Positions 19,901 to 28,563 of a stretch of 64,000 nt of DNA are shown piece after piece. The translations under genes and the position numbers were made by a program. The stretch covers positions 50,652 through 114,651 of the forward strand of contig JABLUY010000110.1 of assembly GCA_013306675.1 (NCBI GenBank), in the 5' to 3' direction. Below the pieces are notes generated by a model that did no database searches, had not been told where the DNA came from, and was given only the letters and a program-made list of their open reading frames with translations. Every line of letters begins with the position of its first letter. The stretch's first letter is position 1. This DNA is from Thraustochytrium sp. TN22 (taxonomy: Eukaryota; Sar; Bigyra; Thraustochytrida; Thraustochytriidae).

Positions 19901-21084
19901 ACCTCTTCTGCGAGGCGTGCATGGAGCAGAACTTTGCCGTGGCCGGGACTGGCTCGCGGCGCCTGCGCCGTGTCAAATGTCCCTATTGCCGAACGTGGCT
20001 CAAGCGCTCCGACGTCAACCTTGTCCTCAAGCCCACGTCCGTCGGCGGGCGAGGGACCGCAGGCGCACGGGCAGTGCAGAGTGAGGATCTTCGGGGACCT
20101 GTGCCTCTCGCCGCTGCGCAATGGACGTCATGCGCCAACCCTACGGTTGCCCTGGGCGCTCTGGCGTGCCACGCGACGCAGCAGTGCCCGGAGGCGGCTT
20201 CCATCGAGGTGCGCCTGGTTGTTCTTCGCGCCAATCTTCACGACGTCTTGGGCGCTGTGACGAGTGGCAAGCAGCGCGGGTCCAGGGTGCGACATGTGGT
20301 GGAGGACCTGAGGCGGTGCGCCTCGATGCAAGGCAAGACGGTGGTTTTCTCGCAGCACAAGGACGCCATCTTGCACCTGAGCTGCGTCCTGCAGCAGGAG
20401 GACATGCCGCACGCACGCATCGTGAGCGGCGATGCGCCGGCCATCTTCCGAGCGGAGTTGCAGGCATTCCAAGAGGAGCCTGACATGCGCGTGCTGCTGC
20501 TGCACGTGTGCCTCGCGACGGAGGGGATCACGCTGACCGTGGCGAGCCGTGTGCTCTTTCTGGAGCCCTTTCTCGATCTCTGCGAGGAACAGCGGGCCAT
20601 CAGCCGAGTGCTTCTTGCCGGACAGGAGCAGCCCGTGCAGGCCAAGTGCTACTATGCGCGCGATACTGTCGAGGAACGTGTGCTGGCGTGGCGCGCCTCA
20701 CGCGACCAGGAGGCAGACGACTCTGCGGGCGAGGCCCTGGTCGCCTCACACGCGGCCACGCGCAGCCAGAGCCACCGTTTCGTGCGCTACGCCATTGGCG
20801 CAAGCCAGGCTACAACGGCTGCGGAGGAGGCGGCGGAGTGCGGCAGCAACTCCTATGAGGATGAGGACCAGCAGTGGGGGGACGAAGAGGTGAACGACGA
20901 GGAGGACGAGGAGGACGAAGAAGACGACGAATACGACGAAGGCGATTACGAGCCAGTGTTTGCATTCAATGGAGAGAATGAAGCCGGGGATCACAGCAAC
21001 GATGAAGAGGATGATGACTGGTTTGAACACCTCACGCACACGCTCAATACACTCCGGGCCCTCTCGGAGTTTCGTTTGCCCTGA
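16948..21084 (+). CDS. ATPase-dead SNF2/RING paralogue (copy D)
   Basis: An intact ORF of about 1,378 residues, clearly paralogous to copy A over SNF2-N, RING and helicase-C. Every ATPase motif is altered: Walker A GLGKT is GCSKP (about 433-437), the DEMQ box is VDKK (597-600), motif III SGTP is SGAP, and motif VI INRVHRIGQ is ISRVLLAGQ (about 1218-1226). The RING keeps all eight ligands (VPECGICLERV at Cys968, CPYC ending at Cys1014). The roughly 640-residue insert of copy A with Tudor-like and poly-Gln segments is missing. The tail is acidic. ATP hydrolysis is unlikely; a ubiquitin-ligase or scaffold role is inference. Homology to A begins near ATG 17176, an alternative start; the frame also opens further upstream without ATG. 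Confidence 0.83.
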   Translation: MRLGGWLTTSLSLARSEGGTEPGLVRVPRSGAPRGTKTPARATTGAACARTGATSAAAKQATESGALIHCQGLSASMLQRAPAQSALNERYFCAPYGKLGDAVPETVSFLTGQAVEVPREWASADGAKKAAHFGKHAKMRLDLNFVLEDPTRAYFDAFRRVGHVDMALSFVHRAGLAELAYEPVRRGPVAENVPRQVEELLWSSFTGEPSAVESPVSVAKLHAHPYVRVRSVDPQVKSEILVEWIRQVAAYQRGVQHGDPPHVRCVTQIGPSQGSSVHLRVHLYMGRLAFCLMADKTLSSLVNPLAVASSVPRAMPLTLPGAQPASQHSPDVWRNRSSSIDPQLNKPSKMSYVGHPGLVEDLSLPMCDDEVLALNWMIGQERLPRGLNGCFWEERAWDAGVSGERYYYSSTIGALQLNAPSLVRGGLVGESMGCSKPLAFVALVLHGRMEKEADFEPITGLVSSNASLFVVQEAMLSRWTQNLTKCVRETCALHVASLEVSRLDADLTARPSACFGHNNTISSHRPGVRATVCLLSFCKAAPEPKILFENVMLGSERSGEIVEALAACDIVVTTVRGLDLGGAQWLERVHWRRVSLVDKKEPWRSSTSLAKSCRHLQARARWLISGAPIYSTMDDIHDKLSFLGIVPFACAETVGGACEEAEGPRFEMPCGRAPVFASQEEALERLGSLFEHIMLRRSKAQTFVQEPSRALLQLAGQIRYEGVTLEASERALYDAIEAFAAAGSARDETFAAEGSKLLRLLAFSPHLLRDTTSHLERLDAFVCMLTRYPRCRRALMGAASNFVPVPADELRDRFLAARRGTPDDLTCASEEVSLQLIAKVQETEEGLRKAKAMLSSASCELALRRWRWAGQAIVSGRYHAQHPTQDVTNSQQACQHTKYGTTAMKTNEGSEIRKLVEETERHRDLVHNFATLRNTLEAAVQGGAQDVQAVGQLTNLQALVDQSRVPECGICLERVTSPACTACLHLFCEACMEQNFAVAGTGSRRLRRVKCPYCRTWLKRSDVNLVLKPTSVGGRGTAGARAVQSEDLRGPVPLAAAQWTSCANPTVALGALACHATQQCPEAASIEVRLVVLRANLHDVLGAVTSGKQRGSRVRHVVEDLRRCASMQGKTVVFSQHKDAILHLSCVLQQEDMPHARIVSGDAPAIFRAELQAFQEEPDMRVLLLHVCLATEGITLTVASRVLFLEPFLDLCEEQRAISRVLLAGQEQPVQAKCYYARDTVEERVLAWRASRDQEADDSAGEALVASHAATRSQSHRFVRYAIGASQATTAAEEAAECGSNSYEDEDQQWGDEEVNDEEDEEDEEDDEYDEGDYEPVFAFNGENEAGDHSNDEEDDDWFEHLTHTLNTLRALSEFRLP

Positions 21085-22866
21085 CCAGTACAAAGCAATC
21101 TCTCTCTGCTTACACCGACATGAGCCGACTGCGCGCGCGCGGTGCATGGCGGTGCATGGCGGTGCCTTGCGCGGCATGGTGCGCTAGTTCGTTCTCGGGC
21201 CCTGTGACCCCTGTCCCATGTCGCACGCCCCGATTAAGCCCGATGGGGCTCCACGACGATCACAGGACGGGCCCATTCGCGGCACTCGACTTCGGAGGCG
21301 CGGACCTAGCGCAGGGCCGGCACGAAGCTAGAGCGAGCGATGCACATTGCGCGACCATTGCGCAGCCATTGCGCAGCTCGTCCGGCCAAGCCGAGCAAGC
21401 CCTCTCGCTCAACGCGGACCTGCAGCTGGCAGCTGGCAGCTCCAACAACCTTGACTCGAAGTAGGTAGCTCCGAGCCCGCGGCCAATAATCTCAGTCAAG
21501 CTCAAGCCCAGGATCAATTTCATGCTCGAACCCGAGCTCCATCCCAAGCTCGACTCCAAGCTGAAAAGATAGAAAGAGTCCAAGATGCGAGATTGCAATG
21601 CGTGCCGCGCTGCGAATCTTGGCCCTCGCGCGGGACTCCTCCCGCTGCCCCCCTCCGCGTCGTCCCATGGTGCACTACTTTCTTCCTACCCCCTCTCCTA
21701 CTCTTTCCCTCCCTTTACTCGCCCCTTCAATGGGGCGCACCGCGCGAGTCTCTCCCAGGACGCCCCCCTCCCGTCCTCCCATCCACCCTCACCAGACCCG
21801 GTCGCGGTTCTTCCCCCAAGCTCGGGCGCGGCCCCCGGTCCGATGCGGCGGACGGGCGCGGGCTGCGGCTTGCGGCGAGGGGGGCAGCGCGCGCAGGCGC
21901 CGCGGTAACGCGGGGCGCGCCCTAGCTCGCGCAGAGCGCGCGCAAGAGGCGCGGCGCGCAGCCGCAAGCGGCGCGGCGGCCGGCCCAGGCGGGCGCGCGG
22001 CGCCTCGAAGCCAGCCTGCCTCGCGCAAGTCGCGGCCAGCCGACCCAGCTGGAGCCGGACTCGCCTCTGGTCAGCCAGCCGCCAACCGCAAGTCGAACTC
22101 GGCGCTTGCTGGCACCCTTTGACTGGCAGGTCACGGTAAGTTCGACTTGCTACCAACTCAACTTGACTTGGCCGCCAGGCCGAGTCCGAGTCGGCCGCTG
22201 TCTGTCTGCGTGTCTGCCTGCCTGTCTGTCTGTCAAACAAGTCCAGGTTGAAGCAAGAGCGGCCAGGCTGTGCCGGCCTGCGCGCGGGGGCGGCGGCGCA
22301 GCGGGTCGCGCGCGGCAAACGGGCATCGCGCGCGGGCAGGTAGGTGGCGGCGGCGCGGCGGCGGGCAGGCGCGCAGCGGCAGGCGCGGCGGCGGCGCCGG
22401 ATGGGCACGCCCGGCAGGCAGGCAAGGGCAGCGGGAGGGAGGGATGCCGCGGCGCTCGCGCGCTCCACGCGCCTCGGCGACGGCGGCGGGAGGCGAGGCA
22501 ACCAGCGCGGCGCGGCGGCGGGGAGGAGGACGGCGCGCGGCGAGCGAGGCGAGGCCGGGCGAGGCCGGGCGAGGCCAGGCGGACGAGGCCAGGCGAGGCG
22601 AGGCGAGACCGGGCAGCGGCGCTGCGCGTGCTCCGCTCAAGCCGGAGACTGGGGTGTTGACGTGGCGGCACACGGCACGCACGCGGCGGCGGCGCAGCGC
22701 ACGCGGGTCAAGGCCCAGGCCCAGGCCCAGGCCCAGGCGCAGGCGTGGGCGCAGGCGCAGGCACAGGCGGGGAGGCGAGAGGCGAAAGGCGCGCAGACCG
22801 CGGACTGACAAGTTTGACTCGAGACGCAGAGCAGCGGAGTAGCAGGCGACAAGGCAGCGCGGCATC
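21085..22866. other. Intergenic / UGDH upstream region
   Basis: 1.8 kb between two + strand genes. 21085-22100 holds no recognisable gene; 21600-21850 is C-rich and pyrimidine-rich. 22250-22866 is GC-rich with GCGAGGCCGG-like repeats (about 22546-22610) and a CCAGGC run (22710-22770), probably promoter and 5' UTR of UGDH. ORFs on both strands here are Arg/Ala/Gly low-complexity and are treated as composition artefacts. Confidence 0.5.
22710..22770. repeat. CCAGGC/GCAGGC hexamer repeat
   Basis: Tandem CCAGGC units degenerating into GCAGGC, about 100 bp before the UGDH start codon. Confidence 0.85.
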
Positions 22867-24267
22867 ATGGGCAAGTGCGCGGGCATGCACATTGTGTGCA
22901 TTGGCGCCGGGTATGTGGGCGGGCCGACGATGGCCATGATCGCGTACAAGTGCCACGACATCACGGTGACGGTGGTGGACATCAGCGAGAAGCAGATCGC
23001 GGCGTGGAACTCGGACACGCTCCCCATTTACGAGCCGGGCCTGGACGAGATCGTCAAGGAGCGGCGCAACAAGAACCTGTTCTTCTCGACGGACGTGGAC
23101 AGCGCGATCGAGAAGGCCGAGATCATCTTCGTGAGCGTGAACACGCCGACCAAGACGAGCGGCATCGGCGCGGGCCGCGCGGCCAACATTAGCAACTGCG
23201 AGCTGGTGGCGCGCAACATCGCCAAGGTGGCGACCTCGCCCAAGATCGTGGTGGAGAAGTCGACCGTGCCGGTGCGCACGGCGGAGAGCATGGGCCGCGT
23301 GCTGGCGGCCAACGAGAAGGGCATCAAGCACCAGATCATCTCGTCTCCGGAGTTCCTGGCCGAGGGCACGGCCATCGAGGACCTGCTGGAGCCGAGCCGC
23401 GTGCTCATCGGCGGCGAGCAGACGCCCGAGGGCCTGGCCGCCGTGCAGCGCCTGGTGGACGTCTACGAGTACTGGTGCCCGCGCGAGCGCATCATCACCA
23501 CCAACCTCTGGTCCTCGGAGCTGTCCAAGCTCGTGGCCAACGCCTTCTTGGCGCAGCGCGTCAGCTCCATCAACTCCATTTCGGCGCTCTGCGAGGTGAG
23601 CGGCGCCGACGTGGATGAGGTGGCGCGCGCGGTCGGCACGGACTACCGCATTGGCAAGCACTTCCTCAAGAGCAGCGTCGGCTTCGGCGGCAGCTGCTTC
23701 AAGAAGGACATCCTCAACCTCGTCTACCTGTGCGAGTCCTTTGGCCTGCACGAGGTCGCCGAGTACTGGAACTGGGTCGTCAAGATGAACGAGCTCCAGA
23801 AGGAGCGCTTCGCCAAGACCATCGTCAAGCGCATGTTCAACACCGTCACGCGCAAGAAGATCGCCATCCTCGGCTTTGCCTTCAAGGCCGACACCGGCGA
23901 CACGCGCGAGACCGCCGCCGCCGACGTCATCCGCTTCCTCCTCGAGGAGGGCGCCAACCTCACCGTCTACGATCCCAAGGTGCTCGAGGACGACATGAAG
24001 CGCGAGCTTCTCTACGCCAAGTGCGACCAGGACCGCCTCGACAAGCAGGTCACCCGCGTCGAGGACGCTTACGCCGCCGCTGCCGACGCCCACGCCGTCG
24101 TCGTGCTCACCGAGTGGAAGCAGTTCAAGGAGCTTGACTTCGCCAAGATCTACCAGTCCATGGAGAAGCCTGCCTTCCTCTTTGACGGCCGCAACATTCT
24201 CGCGCACCAGGACCTCCGCAACATGGGCTTTGAGGTCTTCGCCCTCGGCAAGAACAAGGTTCAGTAA
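22867..24267 (+). CDS. UGDH: UDP-glucose 6-dehydrogenase
   Basis: 466 residues, the usual animal/plant UGDH length. It oxidises UDP-glucose to UDP-glucuronate with two NAD+, supplying glucuronate for extracellular or wall polysaccharides. Visible: N-terminal Rossmann motif [18 protein letters not shown]; the [20 protein letters not shown] substrate segment; [12 protein letters not shown] with Lys221; catalytic [10 protein letters not shown] with Cys277 and the following Asp; and the C-terminal NAD/UDP-binding domain with [11 protein letters not shown]. All catalytic residues match active enzymes. ATG 22867 starts right before the Rossmann strand. It is convergent with eIF3i. Confidence 0.97.
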   Translation: MGKCAGMHIVCIGAGYVGGPTMAMIAYKCHDITVTVVDISEKQIAAWNSDTLPIYEPGLDEIVKERRNKNLFFSTDVDSAIEKAEIIFVSVNTPTKTSGIGAGRAANISNCELVARNIAKVATSPKIVVEKSTVPVRTAESMGRVLAANEKGIKHQIISSPEFLAEGTAIEDLLEPSRVLIGGEQTPEGLAAVQRLVDVYEYWCPRERIITTNLWSSELSKLVANAFLAQRVSSINSISALCEVSGADVDEVARAVGTDYRIGKHFLKSSVGFGGSCFKKDILNLVYLCESFGLHEVAEYWNWVVKMNELQKERFAKTIVKRMFNTVTRKKIAILGFAFKADTGDTRETAAADVIRFLLEEGANLTVYDPKVLEDDMKRELLYAKCDQDRLDKQVTRVEDAYAAAADAHAVVVLTEWKQFKELDFAKIYQSMEKPAFLFDGRNILAHQDLRNMGFEVFALGKNKVQ

Positions 24268-24505
24268 TCGTGCCAACCAGCGACACGACAAGAGGGGGAA
24301 AACAAGACCAAGGTCCAGGAGAGAGCCAGGACCAGGTCCAGGAGAGAGCGAGCCAGGTCCAATAGACAGACAATCGTGTGCCACGCCAGGATGGGGACGA
24401 GATGACCGGGTTAGTTAGTACCAGGCCTACCAAGAAAAATAAGAATTGTTGGAGGAAACACGGAATGATGAGACGATGCGGAAAGATGAAGGAAATCCGA
24501 ACAGA

Positions 24506-24597
24506 GTCAACGAGATGATGAGACGAGATGAGCCGCCAGAAGTCAACGAGATGATGAGACGATGAATTTTAGGGTGGGTCAACGAGATGAGCCGCCA
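24506..24597. repeat. Nested 36-bp-spaced direct repeats
   Basis: Three units starting GTCAACGAGATGA at 24506, 24542 and 24578, exactly 36 bp apart. The first two continue TGAGACGA. A GATGAGCCGCCA tail occurs after the first unit and in the third. Confidence 0.85.
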
Positions 24598-24722
24598 AGA
24601 TTCTTTGACGTTCAACGAGATGGATCGTAAAGACATCGTGCCAAAAGCCAAGTCAAAGCGAGAGCACCGCGAGTGGTGGGAGCCACGCGTCACCATGACC
24701 ACTGCATGACCAGGGCTCGCTT

Positions 24723-24762
24723 CAAGCAAGCATGCATGCAAGCAAGCAAGCAAGCAAGCAAG
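24723..24762. repeat. GCAA tetranucleotide microsatellite
   Basis: CAAG/GCAA units with a central CATGCATGCA, in the convergent 3' region. Confidence 0.9.
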
Positions 24763-24850
24763 ACACAACACACCGCCAGTGGGAGTGTGCAAAGCTTAGG
24801 CATTCTCATCGACAAAGCAAGCAAAGCTCTCTTGAACCTCAGAAGATAGA

Positions 24851-26143
24851 TCAAATGCCCTGAAGCGCGGTAAGGTCGTCGAGCTCGGAGTGCATCTCAA
24901 AGTAGCTGGAGTCAAACTCGTGGACGCGAACGTAACCGTCCTCGCTGCCACTCGTAAAGCTGTGCGCGTAATCGTCAGAGAGTTCGTTAGTCATCGGTCG
25001 TTCGCGGATTGTCTGGCTTGGCCAGCTGGATGGCTGACCGGCTAGGTGACTCGGCACGCCGTCGCACTCAGCAAAAGCTTTTGATAATCACCGGATCACT
25101 CAGTGCCCAGTGCTTTTTGCTGTCCTCATCGCGCGCAGTGGTGACGTGCCCATCATCCATCCTCAAGTCGGCTCCTCCACTCTCTCCCTTTTTCCGTCTC
25201 TCTCTCTCTTCTCTCTTGCATAAGAAACGTACCCAGTGCCCTCGGGGTGCACGGCGAGCGTGTTGACGGGACCGAAGTGGCCCTTGATGCTGCCAAAGGC
25301 ATCGGCGAAAACCATGTGGAAGACCTTGGTCTCAAACTTGCCAACGCGGCTGGAGGTGGTGGTGACGCTGCGCGCGTCCTGGCCACCAGCGACAAAGACG
25401 TGCTCCTTGATGGGCGAGATGCCGACGGCGTTGACCGGGCGCTCGGTGGCGTAGGTCTTGAGCGGCTTGAGCTCGGCGGCATCCCAGAGAATGGCGTTGC
25501 AGTCCGCCGAGCCGGTCATAAAGAGGTACTTCTCCTTGTTCCAGGTGATGGCGTTGATGCGTTTGGTGTGCTCGTGGACTTCCCGGATGACGCGGCCGGT
25601 CTCGAGCTCGTGCAAGCGCAGCACGCCGAACTCGTCGGCGGAGAGGAGGTTCTTGTTGAGCGGCATCCAGGTGGCCTTGGAGAGCTTCTTGCCCTGCTCC
25701 AGGCCGGGGCACTCCCACATGTACTTGGGGCCCTGGGGCTGCTCGGCCTCCGGGTTGAACTCGTAGACGCTGATGCAGGCGGGCGAGCCGCGGAAGGGGT
25801 CCGCGACGGTGACGAAATAGTGGCCGCCCTCGGAGAACTCGACGTGGCGCACCGGGCCGGCGTGCGGGAAGTCGAAGATCTTCTTACCGGTCTCCACCTC
25901 CCAGACCTTGGCCGTCATGTCGGCGCCGCCCGTCACCATGTACTTGGAGTCGACCGTCACGTCCAGATACCAGACCGTGCCGCGGTGGCCATTCTCCGTG
26001 TAGGTGCCGATGCGCTCGCCGTTGGCGCTGCGCCACAGCGTGGGCTGGCTGTCCTTGCTGCACGAGAACAGCAGGTCGCCCTCCGTGTTGTACTTGACGC
26101 ACGTGAGCGGCCGCGTGTGGCCCTTGAGGATAAGCGGCCGCAT
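24851..26143 (-). CDS. EIF3I: Eukaryotic translation initiation factor 3 subunit i (spliced, two exons)
   Basis: A seven-bladed WD40 subunit of the eIF3 complex that promotes 43S pre-initiation complex assembly. Exon 1 (26143-25233) begins MRPLILKGHTRPLTCVKYNT, typical of eIF3i, and runs through conserved blades such as GHRGTVWYLDV and HTKRINAITWNKEKYLFMTG. The frame then leaves homology after HPEGTG. Exon 2 (24959-24851) restores it with FTSGSEDGYVRVHEFD and ends with a short tail after SSYFEM. Joined, the product is 339 residues, close to the roughly 325 of other eIF3i proteins. Splice sites: GTACGT donor, CACAG acceptor, with a consensus CTAAC branch site in between. It is head to head with SOD and tail to tail with UGDH. 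Confidence 0.95.
24960..25232 (-). other. Spliceosomal intron of eIF3i (273 nt)
   Basis: On the - strand the intron starts GTACGTTTC and ends GCGCACAG. TGACTAACGA, a near-perfect metazoan/fungal-type branch site, lies about 30 nt before the acceptor. Splicing joins GG|C into a Gly codon and restores the WD40 reading frame. A purine-rich GAAGAGAGAGAGAGACGG tract follows the donor by about 18 nt. Confidence 0.9.
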
Positions 26144-27209
26144 CCCGCCGCGCTCCGCGCCGCGCCGCGCCGCGCCGCGCCGCCCCGGCCCCGGCCCGCA
26201 CCGACGAGCGCGAGCCTCGCGAGGCCGGCCTCCGCGCCGCGCTCCGCCGCGCCGCGCCCCGCCCTCCGCGCGTCCGCCGCGCCGCCCTCCGCCGCGCGCT
26301 CGCCCTCCCGCGTCGCCGGCCTCGCGTCTGCTCCGCTCCGCTCATTCCCGCCGGCCGCGCCGCGCCGCGGCCGCGCCGCCCCAACCGCTTAGCCCGCTTC
26401 CTCTTCGGTGGCCGTCGTCGCGCCGCCGCCGCCCGCGGAACGCGTTCCGGAACGCCGTTCCGCGCCGGCCGTTCTCGCCGCGCCGGAACGCGCGACCCGT
26501 GCACGGGCCCGCGGCGCCGCTCGGTTCGGCCGGGGCGCCTCTGACTCTGACTCTGACCATGAGCTGCGCGCGCGGCGGCGAGCGCGCGGCGCGGCGCGAG
26601 CGAGCGAGCGACGGCGCGGGCACGACAGAGCGCGCGCGCGGGGTCCGCTGGTTGATGGCACGAGCGAAACGCCAAGGCGCGGCCGCCGGTGAAGTCCGCC
26701 GCAGTCAAGCGCAGGGCCTGGCTAGCTAGCTAGCTGGCAGGAAGCAGGAAGAGGCGGGCGAGCAGGAGCTGGGAAGGAAGGCGCGGCGCAGGCCGCGGCG
26801 CGCAGCGGCAGCGGCGCAGGCGGCGGGCGGCCAGGCGCGGCCATGGCCAGCTCGCGGCGGGAACGAGCACGCGCAGGCGAGGCGAGGCAAGGCGCAGCGC
26901 CGCGGAGCGCGGGAGGTCCGGGGTTGTATCTTTCTCTATCTTTCTGTGTCTCCCCGGCCAGGGGGCGAGCGCAAGTGACGCGACTCGCTTACAAGAGGCC
27001 ATTCGGCGTTGGCCATAGGCGTGCTCTACTTAGCGGAGGCGGCGCAGAGCAAGTCGCGAAGCTCTCTCTCGCTCTCTCTCTCCCTCTCGCGGTCGCGCGC
27101 TCGCCCTCGCAGCCGGCAACAGACCGCCAACGCAGCGAGCGAGACTCACGAGCAGCAGCGCAGCAGCAGCGGCAGCGGCAGCAGCAGCGAGGACAGCAAG
27201 CGCGAGACG
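26144..27209. promoter_or_regulatory. Divergent eIF3i / SOD intergenic region
   Basis: 1.07 kb holding both promoters. The eIF3i-proximal part (26150-26330) is built of CCGCGCCGCG-like sequence. A pyrimidine tract TATCTTTCTCTATCTTTCTG lies at about 26928-26947 and another CTCTCTCTCGCTCTCTCTCT at about 27061-27082, before the SOD start. These are reminiscent of initiator or 5' UTR-intron acceptor tracts, but no exon was identified. No gene is called. Confidence 0.45.
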
Positions 27210-27671
27210 ATGTCGGACGGCAAGGCCTGCGTGACGCTCATCGGCGCCGATGGCCCCATGGGCTCGGTCGTCTTCGAGGAGTCCGGCGACGGCGTCAAGG
27301 TGACGGGCGAGGTGACGGGCCTGACCCCGGGCAAGCATGGCTTCCACATCCACCAGTTCGGCGACGTGAGCTCCGGCTGCGCCAGCACCGGCGGCCACTA
27401 CAACCCGGCCGGCAAGACGCACGGCGCGCCCGAGGACGACGAGCGCCACGCCGGCGACCTCGGCAACATCGAGGCCAACGAGGAGGGCGTCGCCACCGTG
27501 GACATCTCCGACAAGGGCTTCAAGATCTCCGAGATCATCGGCCGCGCCGTCGTCGTGCACGAGGGCGAGGACGACCTCGGCGCCGGCGGCCACGAGCTTT
27601 CCAAGTCCACTGGCAACGCCGGCGGCCGCAAGTGCTGCGGCATCATCGGCCTCCAGGCGCCGCCCTCCTAA
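27210..27671 (+). CDS. SOD1: Cu/Zn superoxide dismutase
   Basis: 153 residues, the standard intracellular SOD1 length; it dismutates superoxide. All ligands are present: Cu ligands His46 and His48 (GFHIHQFGD), bridging His63 (GGHYNP), Zn ligands His71, His80 and Asp83 (ERHAGDLGN), and Cu ligand His117 ([11 protein letters not shown]). The active-site Arg140 lies in [14 protein letters not shown]. Cys57 can pair with Cys143; an extra adjacent Cys142 is unusual. No signal peptide is seen from ATG 27210. The frame is open upstream to 27009, but that part is Ser/Arg-rich 5' UTR-like sequence. It is convergent with the lipase. Confidence 0.97.
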   Translation: MSDGKACVTLIGADGPMGSVVFEESGDGVKVTGEVTGLTPGKHGFHIHQFGDVSSGCASTGGHYNPAGKTHGAPEDDERHAGDLGNIEANEEGVATVDISDKGFKISEIIGRAVVVHEGEDDLGAGGHELSKSTGNAGGRKCCGIIGLQAPPS

Positions 27672-27672
27672 A

Positions 27673-27733
27673 CGAGCGAGCGAGCGAGCACGAGGCCGAG
27701 CGAGCACGAGGCCGAGCGAGCACGAGGCCGAGG
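27673..27733. repeat. CGAG / CGAGCGAGCACGAGGC tandem repeat
   Basis: Immediately after the SOD stop: CGAG tetramers, then about three copies of a 16-bp unit GAGCGAGCACGAGGCC, in the probable 3' UTR. Confidence 0.85.
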
Positions 27734-28283
27734 GAGCGCATGCCCGGGACCCGCTTTGGCGAGGCCGCCGCATCGGGGGAAGGCGGCGCAGGAGGCGGCT
27801 CCTACTACTACTACAAGGACGGTGAAGCGCCCTGGCGGCTCCGCGGGAACTTGCGGCGCTCTCTCGCACCAGCTACCAGCCTAACAGTAAAGTCAATGTT
27901 TTGAGAAATGTCAATCTACCCTCGAGCCCGTGCAGCCAGCACATCTTTGGACGTGCTGAGCGGTGGCGAGCTTGACAGAGAAAGACTCCATTCCACCCCA
28001 CTCCGCTCACTGTCAATTCAAATCAACAAACCTCAGTCTTTATGCTTTCAGCTACAAGTGGGTGATGAAAAACAACCCAAACGTGCGGTCGTGAGAATGC
28101 ACCTAGGCTCTACTGCGCTAGGAGGCACACCCACGCCTCACGTCAGGGTCAATAGGTTGGGCGAGCATGCGAACGAGCGAGCCAGCGAGCGTGTGCGTGT
28201 GCGTTACATTGGCCGGCGAAAGGGAGTCGCCTCGTCACTCGAGCATCTTCAAAATCTCGGCTTCGGCAGGTGAAGAGAAGTCG

Positions 28284-28450
28284 CCTCGTCATCAAGATCC
28301 AAACGTCTCGGCGCGAATCATGACCCGACGCTCATTGCTAATGGGACTAGTGCCCTCAAGATCTTGGGCGCCACGCCGGCAGCCTCCTCGGCTACCTTGG
28401 CGACCTCCTCGGCATGGTCGTCCTCAGTATGGTCGTCCTCGGTCGTCTCC
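28284..28450 (-). pseudogene. Decayed duplicate of the lipase C-terminal coding segment
   Basis: Matches the last 150 bp of the lipase CDS plus its stop region (about 28558-28712) at an offset near 270 bp. Shared blocks include CGTCTCGGCGCG, GACGCTCATTGCT, GCGCCACGCCGGC and CATGGTCGTCCTC. Read on the - strand it still gives EDDHTEDDHAEEVAK and EEAAGVAP like the gene, then diverges and stops at a TGA. Between the two copies are further GACGACCGAGGC (ETTEA-type) repeats. Confidence 0.75.
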
Positions 28451-28563
28451 TGTACCGCGCTCTCGGTTGTCTCCTCTGCCGCAGCCTCGGTCGTCTCCTC
28501 TGCCGCAGCCTCGGTCGTCTCCTCTCGGTCGTCTCCTTTACCGCCGCCGGCGTCACCACCTCG

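Larger units (their letters stand above)
24268..24850. other. Convergent 3' region between UGDH and eIF3i
   Basis: 583 bp between two stop codons, with no gene. It is AT-richer than the rest and holds a nested repeat of GTCAACGAGATGATGAGACGA-type units and a GCAA microsatellite, annotated separately. Both 3' UTRs must lie here. Confidence 0.6.
27672..28563. other. Convergent 3' region between SOD and lipase
   Basis: 892 bp between stop codons. It holds the CGAG repeat, an AT-richer part (about 27880-28080) likely to contain SOD polyadenylation signals, and a decayed copy of the lipase gene's 3' end (28284-28450). No independent gene is recognised. Confidence 0.55.

Noticed and set aside
22106-22842. 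Overlapping Arg/Ala/Gly-rich ORFs on both strands upstream of UGDH
   Set aside because: All frames are open because of extreme GC content and tandem repeats; no conserved motif or start context.
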